64,000 nucleotides of DNA from Sphingobacterium sp. R2 (GTDB lineage Bacteria > Bacteroidota > Bacteroidia > Sphingobacteriales > Sphingobacteriaceae). The translations under genes were made by a program, and so were the position numbers. Below are positions 36,846 to 46,506 of this stretch, one piece after another; within the stretch, counting starts at the first letter, position 1; every line of letters begins with the position of its first letter. The stretch covers positions 496,001 through 560,000 of the forward strand of contig NZ_CP142884.1 in the NCBI RefSeq assembly GCF_040760075.1, written 5' to 3'. The notes below the pieces were generated by a model. The model did not search any database and had not been told where the DNA came from. It saw only the letters and a list, made by a program, of their open reading frames with translations.

Positions 36846-37508
36846 TTATCGTCCAATTCCCCAAGCAAGTTGTAAATAGAGGTTTCCTAGCCTATCTGTA
36901 GGTACATTCGTGGCTTTCGTACCAATAAGCTTCCATTCGTTCTTCGTAATAGCAGATTTATAACCAACTCTACATTCAGGATAAAACACTGTCCTGTTTT
37001 TATTCATTGATTTCAGTGTAATATTAAAATCTACAATAGCTGCGTTATATTCCATCTGGGTCTGATTAGAATTGGAATCTAAAAAGTCATCAAATGAACC
37101 AGATTGACCATGCTTTTGAATTGTAAAAGTGGACCATTGGACTCCAACACCAAGTTGTGGACTCAATATAAAATTGCCTGCGCGAGCTGCATTGCTTGCC
37201 ACGTGCAAAACAAAATCGCCGGTGTTCAAAATGTTATCTTTTTTACTATTTGTGGATAAACTAAAACTCCCTCCGATTAATGTTTGCTTAATACGGTAAG
37301 CTATGCCTGCTCCAGCATTCCAGCCAAATCCAGGGAATTTTCCAGCACCTTCTTGCTTTAAGATTCTATTCAGATTACTTGCGTTATTAAATTGGACTCC
37401 TCCGAAATAGATGACTTCTAGTGGCAGACGTATCTTTCTTACCGTGTCTTGTTGTGCTGTAAGGGCACTTACCCAAAAAAGAAATAAAAGGCTAATTGTA
37501 TACTTCAT
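36846..37508 (-). CDS. Predicted outer-membrane beta-barrel-like protein, 220 aa
   Basis: A signal peptide (MKYTISLLFLFWVSALTAQ, cleavage near residue 18) precedes alternating strands rich in Gly and aromatics ('GFGWNAGAGIAYRI', 'LIGGSFSLSTN', 'FILSPQLGVGVQWSTFTI', 'VFYPECRVGYKS') and an aromatic C-terminal strand (YLQLAWGIGR). This is the look of a small outer-membrane barrel, although no named family is certain. It lies after the DUF4302 gene of locus 2, but a strong terminator sits between them, so it may be separately transcribed or reached by read-through. Confidence 0.6.
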   Translation of the reverse strand: MKYTISLLFLFWVSALTAQQDTVRKIRLPLEVIYFGGVQFNNASNLNRILKQEGAGKFPGFGWNAGAGIAYRIKQTLIGGSFSLSTNSKKDNILNTGDFVLHVASNAARAGNFILSPQLGVGVQWSTFTIQKHGQSGSFDDFLDSNSNQTQMEYNAAIVDFNITLKSMNKNRTVFYPECRVGYKSAITKNEWKLIGTKATNVPTDRLGNLYLQLAWGIGR

Positions 37509-37607
37509 AAAATCAGAAACATTAAATCAAATACTTTAAATTGAACTATATTTTAGAGAAAGACAATTTATAATCACTTTTTATTACATATTTATAATAT
37601 ATATTAA

Positions 37608-37649
37608 AATAAAGTAAAAGACATCCCCAACATTCAGTTGGGGATGTCT
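37608..37649 (-). terminator. Strong intrinsic terminator of locus 2
   Basis: A perfect 13-bp stem (37619-37631 with 37637-37649, AGACATCCCCAAC and its complement) with a 5-nt loop is followed on the minus strand by a TTTTACTTTA tract. It lies 38 nt after the DUF4302 stop at 37687. Confidence 0.85.
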
Positions 37650-37686
37650 CTGTTTAACAACTAAAATTGGCTTAACAATATTGTTA

Positions 37687-38979
37687 TTAGTTATTTAACG
37701 GATCATTAATATCCTTTAAGAAAACCCTAAATGTGTTCGTTGGAATAGCAATATCAGTTAATAATACTGATGACGGTTCACTCAGCTCATCTGCTGTAAT
37801 TTTGAATGTACGTCCACTCAGTGGTGTTGTAAATTCATTTAATCCACCAGTCCAGTAAGCCGCACTAAAGCCTACACCCTCATATAATGTGCCTGCAAAA
37901 ATTATTCTGACTTGATCTATCGTTCCAGGTACAAGCGTAATATTGTGTCCTACAGCTCCTTCAACAGCTCCATTCTGAAGAACATAGTATACGACTTCCA
38001 CTCCTGCATTTCCAATGTACATGTTATTTAAGGTAATACCGTTGGCATTCAGCTTAGTCCTTGCATTGTTCCAATATACTTGACCAGTAGGGCCAACATT
38101 ACTATAAGACATGGACCATAGATTAGTTTTAAACCATAAATTAATTGGGGTTACATCAGGAACAATCTTAAATGTATTTCCTTTATCCGAATAATATCCA
38201 TAGGGATAGGCACTTGTTGGCTCAATATAATTTAAATGATCAAAGCTTGCCCCCGCCATTGTATATTCTTCATAGAACTCAAGCCCACCAGGCACAACGC
38301 GAAAAGCCATTTCCTTAGCGGCCTGATCAAGCGGATTGGTAAAGACACGAATTTTGGGACTATACCCCATAGGTACAACTTTACCATCCTTTGTTTCCAA
38401 ATTAAATACGCCAAATTGCTTAAACTTAGCCGCTGCCTCTTGATAAGCTTTAGACTCGGTTTCAAACTCGCCATCTTTCAAAGGTAACATCACTAAGTAA
38501 CTACCACTTTTCTTACCTTTCAAAACCACGGAGTCTGCGCTTGCATTAAGTACAATGAATTCAAAATCACCACGCATACCACTATCATCGGCACCTATCC
38601 CACCGTTATCTTTACCCGGCTCAGAAAACCAGTGAATGTTTTTATTGTAACCGTTAAATGTTAATACAGGTCCCGATTCCGGAGAAACTGCGTATGAACT
38701 GGTCTGTGATCCAGAAAAAGGATCAGAAGCGACCGTAACTTCAGCATTGGATATGAATTTACTAAAAACTGTATACCCTCCAAATTCCTGATTATTACTT
38801 GGATAAAACTTCATTATCCAACCAGCTTTATTTGCTTGCAAAACAGTATAGGTTTTTTCTACAGCCTCGGTCATCCTAACTGTTGCATTCGCATCAAATA
38901 TCCGATCCTCGTCTCGCTTACATGAAGTAACTAACAAAAACGGAAGTAATATTAAGACAATTAAATATTTTAATTTCAT
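37687..38979 (-). CDS. DUF4302 family lipoprotein (locus 2)
   Basis: A 430 aa lipoprotein with signal peptide and Cys20 (LLVTSC). It shares the family layout with the protein at 26938: an early 'VLQANKAGWIMKFYPSNNQEFGGYTVFSKF' segment, a central 'SADSVVLKGKKSGSYLVMLPL' segment and a C-terminal beta-rich region with 'FTTPLSGRTFKITAD'. The sequences have diverged widely, so the two loci are not a recent copy in this gene. It starts six bases after the metallohydrolase gene and is followed by the locus terminator. Confidence 0.78.
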   Translation of the reverse strand: MKLKYLIVLILLPFLLVTSCKRDEDRIFDANATVRMTEAVEKTYTVLQANKAGWIMKFYPSNNQEFGGYTVFSKFISNAEVTVASDPFSGSQTSSYAVSPESGPVLTFNGYNKNIHWFSEPGKDNGGIGADDSGMRGDFEFIVLNASADSVVLKGKKSGSYLVMLPLKDGEFETESKAYQEAAAKFKQFGVFNLETKDGKVVPMGYSPKIRVFTNPLDQAAKEMAFRVVPGGLEFYEEYTMAGASFDHLNYIEPTSAYPYGYYSDKGNTFKIVPDVTPINLWFKTNLWSMSYSNVGPTGQVYWNNARTKLNANGITLNNMYIGNAGVEVVYYVLQNGAVEGAVGHNITLVPGTIDQVRIIFAGTLYEGVGFSAAYWTGGLNEFTTPLSGRTFKITADELSEPSSVLLTDIAIPTNTFRVFLKDINDPLNN

Positions 38980-38985
38980 GATTCC

Positions 38986-39876
38986 TTATTTTAAAGATGT
39001 TTGATCAAAATTAGGTAGATCCGCTTGCCTCGCTAGAATCTCATCACGTAACTCATCTAAGTTAATATTCCAAACATTCTGGAAATAAGTACGTACGATG
39101 TCAAGTTTAGCCTCAATCAATGCTTTCCCTTCCTCTCCTCCTCTACTGATACGCTGGTTCCATTGTGCTGGCGACAATGTAATATAAAAGGAGTAAGTCT
39201 CTACAAAATCTTCATTGGGTTCTTTGGAAGCATATGGAGAAACGAACCCCAATGCGGTAGCTTCTGCTTCACTCTCATAGACATCACTCCAGGCATCGGA
39301 TACATAACTCCTACCTGTAATCTGTTCAAAAGAAGCGGGATACCCTTTAGTCTGATGTAAAATATGACCAAACTCATGATGCATAGTATGGAAGTATGTA
39401 TTATTTAAAAAGGCAATATCCTTTCCTGTGTTGGCATCCAATTTATTCAACAGATAGAGGGTAATCTTAACCCCACCTTCCGCTGTTCCCAATACAAATG
39501 TTCCATTATTTCGATAAGCCGGTGAACCAATGTAATTCAATAATTTTGGAAAATATTTCCGAATAAAATCCTTACTACCAGTGATTTTATCATAAGGCTC
39601 AATACCGAGATGATATAATAATTTGGTCATTCTGACGGAACTTTCATAACTTGCAGGACTCAAATTATAATCTAAATCAGACTCCTTTTCAACAAATTTA
39701 TAAAGAATTGCAATATTATAATCCTTCGTATAGGTTTGATCTATATAATTGTCCAGTTCATTTTTTTCCACTTTCTGATCCACAAATATACTTTCAGGGT
39801 TCAGCTTTTCTTCAGAGCACGAAAATAAGAGCACCGAAGAAAACAACAATACATTAATCTTATTTAATATTTTCAT
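38986..39876 (-). CDS. Substrate import-associated zinc metallohydrolase lipoprotein (locus 2)
   Basis: A 296 aa lipoprotein (Cys20 in LLFSC). The zinc motif HEFGH gives His167, Glu168 and His171, and NEDFVE (about 221-226) matches the candidate third-ligand motif of the locus 1 protein. The segments before (GTAEGGVKITLY) and after ('EATALGFVSPYASKEPNEDF') align with GTADGGRRITLY and 'ARSLGFISPYARKSIGEDF' in locus 1. It likely binds zinc and cleaves a surface-captured substrate. It begins two bases after susD and six before DUF4302, so the three are one transcript. Confidence 0.85.
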   Translation of the reverse strand: MKILNKINVLLFSSVLLFSCSEEKLNPESIFVDQKVEKNELDNYIDQTYTKDYNIAILYKFVEKESDLDYNLSPASYESSVRMTKLLYHLGIEPYDKITGSKDFIRKYFPKLLNYIGSPAYRNNGTFVLGTAEGGVKITLYLLNKLDANTGKDIAFLNNTYFHTMHHEFGHILHQTKGYPASFEQITGRSYVSDAWSDVYESEAEATALGFVSPYASKEPNEDFVETYSFYITLSPAQWNQRISRGGEEGKALIEAKLDIVRTYFQNVWNINLDELRDEILARQADLPNFDQTSLK

Positions 39877-39878
39877 AA

Positions 39879-41474
39879 TTATCTTGGATTAGGTGTGTAA
39901 CCGGCGGCAATAACTTCAGCAGGAATTTGCAAAGCCGCCCTTTTGTCACGCGCAATTAATTTTGTATCTGTTTCTACGGAAGCTACTGCACCAGAAGAAC
40001 TCAATACACGTCTTTCTACTTCAATACCATAGCGTTTAACATCAAACCAACGCAGTCCCATATGAAGAGTTTCTACACGACGTAAAAACAACAGTGCATG
40101 GAGCATATTCTCCTGTGTACCAACCTCAAATGGAATCATCTGCGGATTCAATGCTTTCTTTGCTGTGGGTGATTGAGCAGAAGAATAATCTATTCCATTT
40201 GCCCATGTATTGATACTAGCTACCGTAAAGTTTACTGGCGGTCTTACTAGGGTATTGTCAACCCAACGTTTCATATCGACCGCAGCATCATCGTATCGTT
40301 TCAGGTGAATAAGAGCTTCAGCACGAACCAGCATCGTTTCTTCTGTAGTAAATGGTACATAAGCACCACGGGCATATCCAATTCCTGCGACAGGGTCTGT
40401 ATACTCGAACATATACGAAACACGGGGAAACAATACTTTATCTAAATTTGTTCCCGCATAAACAGAAACACGTAGTACATAGCCAGTTGCACCTAATTTC
40501 CCATAAGGCCCTTGCGCCATGGCTGTTTCATTGTTTGCCAAAAATGCGCCATGGGAATATCTCGAACCATAGGTATAGGGGCCAAATATTACACCATGTT
40601 GCGTTGCGGCAGTCGCTACCATTAAATTGGCCTTTTCTTCACTTTTTGTATAAGATATTGCTCCATTTGGAAATCCTCTGCTCCCTACTGCGTCAGCGGC
40701 AATCCTTTCATAATTACGAAGTAAACTCGTTGGATTCGTTCCAATCGCTGCATTGGCAAAACTGACGGCTTTTTCCCAATCTTGCATATATAGGGCGACT
40801 CGAGCGCGTAAAGCGTTTGCAGCCCTAGAGTTCATATGATATTTGGGGGTGGATCCGAACGAAGAATCATCAATCAGCGGAATAGCTTCATCTAGATCAG
40901 CTACGATATAGTCATATACTTCCTGGACTGTATTCCGTTCATATTTCGGGTCGAGATCTTCCTCTGCGGTGGTCATATAAGTAACTCCTAAATCTGTTGC
41001 CGCATTTGCTTTCGTATAATGCTGCGCAAATAAATTAACGAGTGTAAAATGATTATAGGCTCTTACAGCCAAGGCTTCTCCTTTTTGAGGATTTAAACTG
41101 GCCGGATTCCCCATTTCTTCGATTGCTTTTAATGCCGCATTTGCACTAGCAATCGCTTTATAACAAGCTTCCCAGACGTCTTTAGGTCCCTCATCCTGAT
41201 TGTCTGTAACATCTTTCCAATGGAACAACTCTTCCATAAAACGCTGACTATTGGGATTGGTAGGGCCATAATCATCGACATTATCTGATGATAGTTCAGC
41301 ACTCATCAAATAGGCCACCTCTGGATAAGCCGAGACCAACAACTTATCAATTTTAGCCTCAGTATCAAGTGTTGCACGATTGTCAGGCATTTCATCTAAA
41401 AACTTATTGCAGGATGATAAACCCAAGCCACAAATCAATGCAACTGCTATATATAATTTTCTATTTCTTTTCAT
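39879..41474 (-). CDS. SusD/RagB family surface lipoprotein (locus 2)
   Basis: A 531 aa lipoprotein with Cys22 in LGLSSC and the SusD hallmarks: 'CNKFLDEMPDNRATLDT' after the lipid Cys, 'CYKAIASANAALKAIEEMG', the repeat-like 'GEALAVRAYNHFTLVNLFAQHYTK', and a C-terminal 'DKRAALQIPAEVIAAGYTPNPR'. It forms the substrate-capturing lid over the adjacent SusC. It is 42 residues longer than the locus 1 SusD, with extra sequence in the middle, which fits recognition of a different ligand. The gap to susC is 24 nt. Confidence 0.92.
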   Translation of the reverse strand: MKRNRKLYIAVALICGLGLSSCNKFLDEMPDNRATLDTEAKIDKLLVSAYPEVAYLMSAELSSDNVDDYGPTNPNSQRFMEELFHWKDVTDNQDEGPKDVWEACYKAIASANAALKAIEEMGNPASLNPQKGEALAVRAYNHFTLVNLFAQHYTKANAATDLGVTYMTTAEEDLDPKYERNTVQEVYDYIVADLDEAIPLIDDSSFGSTPKYHMNSRAANALRARVALYMQDWEKAVSFANAAIGTNPTSLLRNYERIAADAVGSRGFPNGAISYTKSEEKANLMVATAATQHGVIFGPYTYGSRYSHGAFLANNETAMAQGPYGKLGATGYVLRVSVYAGTNLDKVLFPRVSYMFEYTDPVAGIGYARGAYVPFTTEETMLVRAEALIHLKRYDDAAVDMKRWVDNTLVRPPVNFTVASINTWANGIDYSSAQSPTAKKALNPQMIPFEVGTQENMLHALLFLRRVETLHMGLRWFDVKRYGIEVERRVLSSSGAVASVETDTKLIARDKRAALQIPAEVIAAGYTPNPR

Positions 41475-41498
41475 TTCAATTACGATTTAAAATTTTGG

Positions 41499-44400
41499 TT
41501 ACAAGCCTAAACGTAAGGTCAATGTATATTGTCTCGCAATTGGAGCAGCTACCCCTCCAGCATTGACAAACTCCGGATCTTGTCCATTCAGCTTTTTATC
41601 CGCATAAATCAAGAATAAATTGGTTGCATTAAAACGTAATCCTAAGGAGTTAATATTCCACGCTTTCACTAAATCCTTCGAGAATTCGTAGCTTAATGAA
41701 ACATCTTTCATGCGAATGAAATCACCTTTCGCCGTACGCACTGACGAATAATTATAGGCACTATAAGCATACTTTAAATCATTCGCGTATGCTCTGTTCT
41801 GTCCAGTCGTAGCAATGATAGGTACATTTGTGAAGGCTTCATCTCCCGCCACCATCCAGCGGTCCGCAAACTCCTTGGTTGATGCTGTCAAATCTGAATA
41901 TTCGTTGGAAAATACGGGATTAAGTCGTACAACATTACCAAATGAATAAGTAATAAAGACATTTAAACCAAAGTTTTTATAATTAAACATATTGCCCAAA
42001 CTTCCTGTATGAATAGGATCACTTGGCCCTTCGTATTTTAAAAAGCCAATTTTATCCCGTTCTTGAAAATTTAAATCCGTAACAGTTTCCTGATTATTTG
42101 TATTTAAAAAGACCGGCAATCCTTCATCATTCAATCGTACGAATGGTATCGAGTAGAGTCCGCGAACGGGGCCTCCTTCTAGGGCAAATCCAGTACCTGT
42201 GATGAGATCCATCACTTGGCTTCTAGTGTCCAAACGCGTCACCTTTGTTTTCACATTAGAATAAATAAAGTTTGACGTCCATTTAAATGCCTGATCGCGA
42301 AAGATATGGCCAGTTAGGCTCAACTCAGCTCCGTGCGATTTCATATCAGCCACATTACCAAATTTAGAAATCTGCCCGCCTAACCCTTGGGTATTGATAA
42401 TACCGATCAAATCAAAGTTATCGCGTTTAAACCAATCAAAATCTAGATTTATCCGATTATCTAAAAATCCCATGGACGTTCCGATATTCAACTCATGCTT
42501 TTTTTCATAAGTCAAACCATTGTTGGCCAAATCCGCTATTTCTAAACCAGATTCGGCATCTCCCGCCGTAGGGCGCCATGGAGTGTAGGAACGATAAACC
42601 GCATACGAATTAGTGACAGTCGATGGTCCTCGATCACCAGTTAAACTATAAGAGCCTTTTAAAGTAAAATGTGAAAAAGCAGGTTTCAAGTTTTCAAAGA
42701 AGTTTTCTTCATGTGCATTCCATGCTCCGGACAGGTTCCAGCTAGGCATCCATCTCGCAGAGGTTGCTTCACCTAATTTATTTGCACCCTCATATCTAAA
42801 TGTACCATTCAATGTATATTTCCCTGCATAGGAATAGGTCACATTTGTAAAAAAAGCAGCTTGTTTGTAACGCGTATTTGAAGGGTCATTTTTATTGTTC
42901 CGGTTGACGGAAAAATAAGGTGAATTCTCTTCTTGACCACGCTTAAACACCCTATAATCGGTAAAAGGACTTTCTCCTAAATCATATTGGATTCCCCAGC
43001 CTCTAAACCAGGTATTGTTGCGTTGCGATGAGGTAAGTTCGGATCCAGCAAACACATTAAGAATATTGTTTTGATCAAAGGTCTTATTATATTGAGCAGT
43101 AAAACGGAATAGCTGCTCAAACATGGTGTAGTCAGTCCGATTATAAATTCCACCTTCTGGTAATACCGAAATAGGTCTTGCATAAGGATCATCCGGATCG
43201 GTATACAGGAAAGGATTTTTATCGCGAATGGTCGTATTTTCGGGCTCTGAGATACCCGCGCGATAAGCCATTGCTTGGTTCGAACGATCCTTGATATAGT
43301 GGTGCTGAGTCGTAGACTGATAGCGAACTGAACCAAAAGCTCCTAACTCTAAACCAGGAATAACTTTCCATTTCAAATCCCCTTGAAAACGTAGATCAGC
43401 GACATCAATATCCATATAATTGTTTTCCAATTCATGCAGAATATTAAACCCAGCGTAGTTACGGGTGTAGAAGGTATTTGGATCTAACGTACGCGATGTA
43501 TTCATCGCATATGCATATGGGTTAATATCAAAGTCACGCTTTACTTGGCCAAAGACCACATCTTTAGATTGACCGAGGGTACCGGGTGCCTGTTGTTTAC
43601 GATATGACCCATTGGTAATAATATTAAGCTTAAGACGATCTGAAATATTATAATTAGCATTCAAGTTTCCAGTATAGCGATTCACTTTACTACGTTTCGT
43701 CCAGCCCGGATCTACAAGACCACTAATGGAAGAATAATATTGCGATTTTTCAGTTCCAGAAGACATACTCACAGAATGGTTATGCTGTAAGCTTGGTTGA
43801 AACAGTTGACCAAACCAATCTGTATTTCGAAATTCAGCTTCTTTAAGGAAGTTATTGACATGATGTCTATCGGTGAACAGATCATTTGGGATCTCGCTTC
43901 GTTGGATGCGCCTATATAAATCGCCATAAACGCCACTATTACTAGCAACTGGTAAATCAGCAAATCCAATATATCCTTTATTGTACATGTCGTCGTATAC
44001 AGACATTTGCTCCTGCGAATTCATAATATTGAATTCAGAATATCGAGGTGTCGCACGCGTCGTGTATTCTCCTGTATAGTTAAGCGAACTGCGACCAGCT
44101 TTACCTTTTTTAGTCGTAATGACGATAACTCCTGCCATAGCTCGCGCTCCATAAATTGAGGTTGCCGAGCCATCTTTTAAGATCTGAAAGGATTCGATAT
44201 CATGCGCGTTTAGACCTGCTACTGCAGAACTTATTAACGTTAATGCATCACCAGATGACAGTTCATCTGAGTTTACGTCCGCAACATCCTCTATAATTAC
44301 TCCATCAACGACCCAAAGTGGCTTTGAGCTTCCATAAATAGAAGTTGCCCCACGGACACGGATTTTAGGTGCTGTACCGAAAGTTCCCGTTACGTTCTGA

Positions 44401-45179
44401 ACCGAAACCCCAGCAACACGGCCTTCTAGGCCACGACTGGGATCAATCTGCCCCCCAATTTGGGCCGCTTCGCCAGAGATTTGAGAGGTAGCTCCGGTAA
44501 ATAAACGTTTATCAAGACGTTGTCCCATACCAGTTACAACAACTTCTTCAATCTGCTTTTCATTTGACGCTAAAACAATCGCAACATTGCTTCGCCCTTT
44601 AACAGCAACTTCGGCAGTCTCATAGCCAACATAGCGAACAACCAAAGTGGCATCTGAACCAGCATTTATTCGAAAGCTACCATCAGCTGCTGTCTGCGTA
44701 GTAATATTTGTCCCCTTCACGGACACTGTGGCTCCCGCTAAGGTGCTCCCTTCTTTACTCCTGACTGTCCCTGAAATCCCTTGCTGAATTATATTGCTAG
44801 ATGCATCGCCTTTAGTTTTACCATTTACAGATATCGTATTCGCAATAATCTTATAATCGATATGATTATTGCGCAAAACAGAATTCAAGGCTTCTTCAAC
44901 AGAGGCATTCTTCAAATTCACACTGACACGTGCTTTAGAATCGATATTTTCTCCGTAAAATAGCTGCAGGTTGGACTGCTTGGAAATCGCACTGAGCGCT
45001 TCTTCAATCCGTGCATTTTTCATTTTCAACGTAACTTTCTGCGCAATGCCGTTGGCTTGAACTCCGGTCACAAAGGCGAAAAGAAGGCAGGTACTAATTT
45101 TCATAATACGTAAAGGTTTACAAAACCGAGGGTCATGAGGTATCAGTCGCCACGTTTTGCCAAATGGTAAGTTATTCAT
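41499..45179 (-). CDS. SusC/RagA TonB-dependent receptor with STN domain (locus 2)
   Basis: A 1226 aa outer-membrane receptor with the same layout as the one at 30728: signal region to about 47, STN domain about 48-118 ('VTLKMKNARIEEALSAISKQ'), a carboxypeptidase-regulatory-like domain, a plug with 'KQIEEVVVTGMGQRLDKR', 'RVRGATSIYGSSKPLWVVDG' and 'ILKDGSATSIYGARAM', then a TonB-dependent barrel ending LTLRLGL. The first 70 residues are nearly identical to locus 1, while the extracellular barrel parts differ much more. It should transport substrate and signal through its STN domain to the adjacent FecR. Confidence 0.95.
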   Translation of the reverse strand: MNNLPFGKTWRLIPHDPRFCKPLRIMKISTCLLFAFVTGVQANGIAQKVTLKMKNARIEEALSAISKQSNLQLFYGENIDSKARVSVNLKNASVEEALNSVLRNNHIDYKIIANTISVNGKTKGDASSNIIQQGISGTVRSKEGSTLAGATVSVKGTNITTQTAADGSFRINAGSDATLVVRYVGYETAEVAVKGRSNVAIVLASNEKQIEEVVVTGMGQRLDKRLFTGATSQISGEAAQIGGQIDPSRGLEGRVAGVSVQNVTGTFGTAPKIRVRGATSIYGSSKPLWVVDGVIIEDVADVNSDELSSGDALTLISSAVAGLNAHDIESFQILKDGSATSIYGARAMAGVIVITTKKGKAGRSSLNYTGEYTTRATPRYSEFNIMNSQEQMSVYDDMYNKGYIGFADLPVASNSGVYGDLYRRIQRSEIPNDLFTDRHHVNNFLKEAEFRNTDWFGQLFQPSLQHNHSVSMSSGTEKSQYYSSISGLVDPGWTKRSKVNRYTGNLNANYNISDRLKLNIITNGSYRKQQAPGTLGQSKDVVFGQVKRDFDINPYAYAMNTSRTLDPNTFYTRNYAGFNILHELENNYMDIDVADLRFQGDLKWKVIPGLELGAFGSVRYQSTTQHHYIKDRSNQAMAYRAGISEPENTTIRDKNPFLYTDPDDPYARPISVLPEGGIYNRTDYTMFEQLFRFTAQYNKTFDQNNILNVFAGSELTSSQRNNTWFRGWGIQYDLGESPFTDYRVFKRGQEENSPYFSVNRNNKNDPSNTRYKQAAFFTNVTYSYAGKYTLNGTFRYEGANKLGEATSARWMPSWNLSGAWNAHEENFFENLKPAFSHFTLKGSYSLTGDRGPSTVTNSYAVYRSYTPWRPTAGDAESGLEIADLANNGLTYEKKHELNIGTSMGFLDNRINLDFDWFKRDNFDLIGIINTQGLGGQISKFGNVADMKSHGAELSLTGHIFRDQAFKWTSNFIYSNVKTKVTRLDTRSQVMDLITGTGFALEGGPVRGLYSIPFVRLNDEGLPVFLNTNNQETVTDLNFQERDKIGFLKYEGPSDPIHTGSLGNMFNYKNFGLNVFITYSFGNVVRLNPVFSNEYSDLTASTKEFADRWMVAGDEAFTNVPIIATTGQNRAYANDLKYAYSAYNYSSVRTAKGDFIRMKDVSLSYEFSKDLVKAWNINSLGLRFNATNLFLIYADKKLNGQDPEFVNAGGVAAPIARQYTLTLRLGL

Positions 45180-45252
45180 ACATTTACTCTTTGTGGTTAA
45201 TAGGGTTTACTTAATTCGCATTTTTAATTTTTTAGGCCTTTTAATCATTCCG

Positions 45253-45280
45253 GAACGGGGATGCTGCAACATTCCTGTTC
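45253..45280 (-). promoter_or_regulatory. Counterpart of the fecR-susC intergenic hairpin, locus 2
   Basis: GAACGGGGATG and ACATTCCTGTTC occupy the same place as the hairpin at 34503-34530. One base pair in the stem is lost here but the ACATTCCTGTTC arm is identical, so the sequence may matter more than the fold. Confidence 0.4.
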
Positions 45281-45333
45281 TTTTTTTGTATAAGGCTCGT
45301 AGGTTAGGTATTAATTTTTCACATAAGCACTTT

Positions 45334-46473
45334 TTATTTATTTTCTATAATTAATTCTTTTCCGTGAAGTTCAAACTTCAAATCACAAACATAGGTCAGC
45401 ATTTCCAAAACTTGCGATAGCTTGACATCACGCTTAAAATTACCTGTGTACACTTTATTCAACGCGACATCTTGCTTAAATTTTACCTGGATGTCATACC
45501 ATTTCGAAAGCGTGGAAGCGATCTCCACAATTGTCTCTTTCTTAAAATAAAACTGATTATTATGCCAAGAAAGATCATGCTCTAAATCTGCCGTTCCTTT
45601 ATGAAGCTGGCCAGCAATAAGGTTGGCATATTCTCCAGGTTCCAGAATGATCACATCTCCCGAGTTACTTACTTGTACTCTTCCGGAAGACAATGTCGTT
45701 CGAACATTATTACTATAAGCATTGATATTGAAATGTGTACCTAACACCTTCACTTCATTCCCCTTGGATTCTACAAAAAATGGACGCTTGGCATCATGGG
45801 AAACTTCAAAATAAGCTTCACCCTCCAAAATAACACGACGTTCTTTATCGGGAAATTTTACAGGAAATTTAAGTTGAGAGTTTGCGTTCACCCAGACTTG
45901 GGTACCATCTTCTAAAGATAATTTGTAAAAGTTTCCTTTGGGAACAACCAATGTATTAAATTGCAATAGTACGTCTTCTGTCGGAACGTCCAGGCGAGCC
46001 ATATTATCTGCAACGAATTTTGGATCTACAGTTTTGTGCGTCTTCTCCAAAGGCATAATCGATCCATCAGCCAAAACCAATAGAGCCCCCGACTCTGCAG
46101 GTGAGATATCTGTTTTTACCAAACGAGCAGATGATGCTTGACTAGAAACTATTCCTTCCTCATGGAGGATATAAAAGAGCGACGTCGCCATTATTATTAA
46201 AATAACGGCTGCAGCACCAAAAAGAGAAATGTAATTTTTCTTAACTCTCTTTGGGGTCCGCTGAATGTTACGCCAAGCAACATTTTCATCCAGATTATCT
46301 AGAAAGGTAAGATCTCCCTCTATATTCTTTGCGTCCTGAAAGCTTTCAATTAAATCATCATTGCGCTTATCAGATTTTCGCCAATGTTCAATTGCATCCC
46401 GTTCCGCTATGGTTTCGTGACCTCGAAGCAATTTATTAATGAGTCTGGCAATGTAATTGGTGTTGGTGTTCAT
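45334..46473 (-). CDS. FecR family anti-sigma factor (locus 2)
   Basis: A 379 aa protein with cytoplasmic N-terminus (1-80), one membrane helix (about 81-103), a periplasmic FecR domain ('VLADGSIMPLEK', 'LEDGTQVWVNANSQLKFPVKF', 'GEAYFEVSHDAKRPFFVES', 'LGTHFNINAYSNNVRTTL') and a DUF4974-like end ('TGNFKRDVKLSQVLEMLTYV'). It should hold the sigma factor at 46526 inactive until the SusC STN domain signals. A 7-bp hairpin (46476-46497) directly precedes the start codon and may affect translation. Confidence 0.92.
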   Translation of the reverse strand: MNTNTNYIARLINKLLRGHETIAERDAIEHWRKSDKRNDDLIESFQDAKNIEGDLTFLDNLDENVAWRNIQRTPKRVKKNYISLFGAAAVILIIMATSLFYILHEEGIVSSQASSARLVKTDISPAESGALLVLADGSIMPLEKTHKTVDPKFVADNMARLDVPTEDVLLQFNTLVVPKGNFYKLSLEDGTQVWVNANSQLKFPVKFPDKERRVILEGEAYFEVSHDAKRPFFVESKGNEVKVLGTHFNINAYSNNVRTTLSSGRVQVSNSGDVIILEPGEYANLIAGQLHKGTADLEHDLSWHNNQFYFKKETIVEIASTLSKWYDIQVKFKQDVALNKVYTGNFKRDVKLSQVLEMLTYVCDLKFELHGKELIIENK

Positions 46474-46475
46474 AT

Positions 46476-46497
46476 CTATAGGTTAGAAACCCTATAG
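46476..46497 (-). promoter_or_regulatory. Hairpin directly before the locus 2 fecR start
   Basis: CTATAGG and CCTATAG arms (7 bp, 8-nt loop) end two bases before the ATG at 46473, where they could cover the ribosome-binding region. Locus 1 has no equivalent. Confidence 0.35.
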
Positions 46498-46506
46498 AAT
46501 GGCGAA

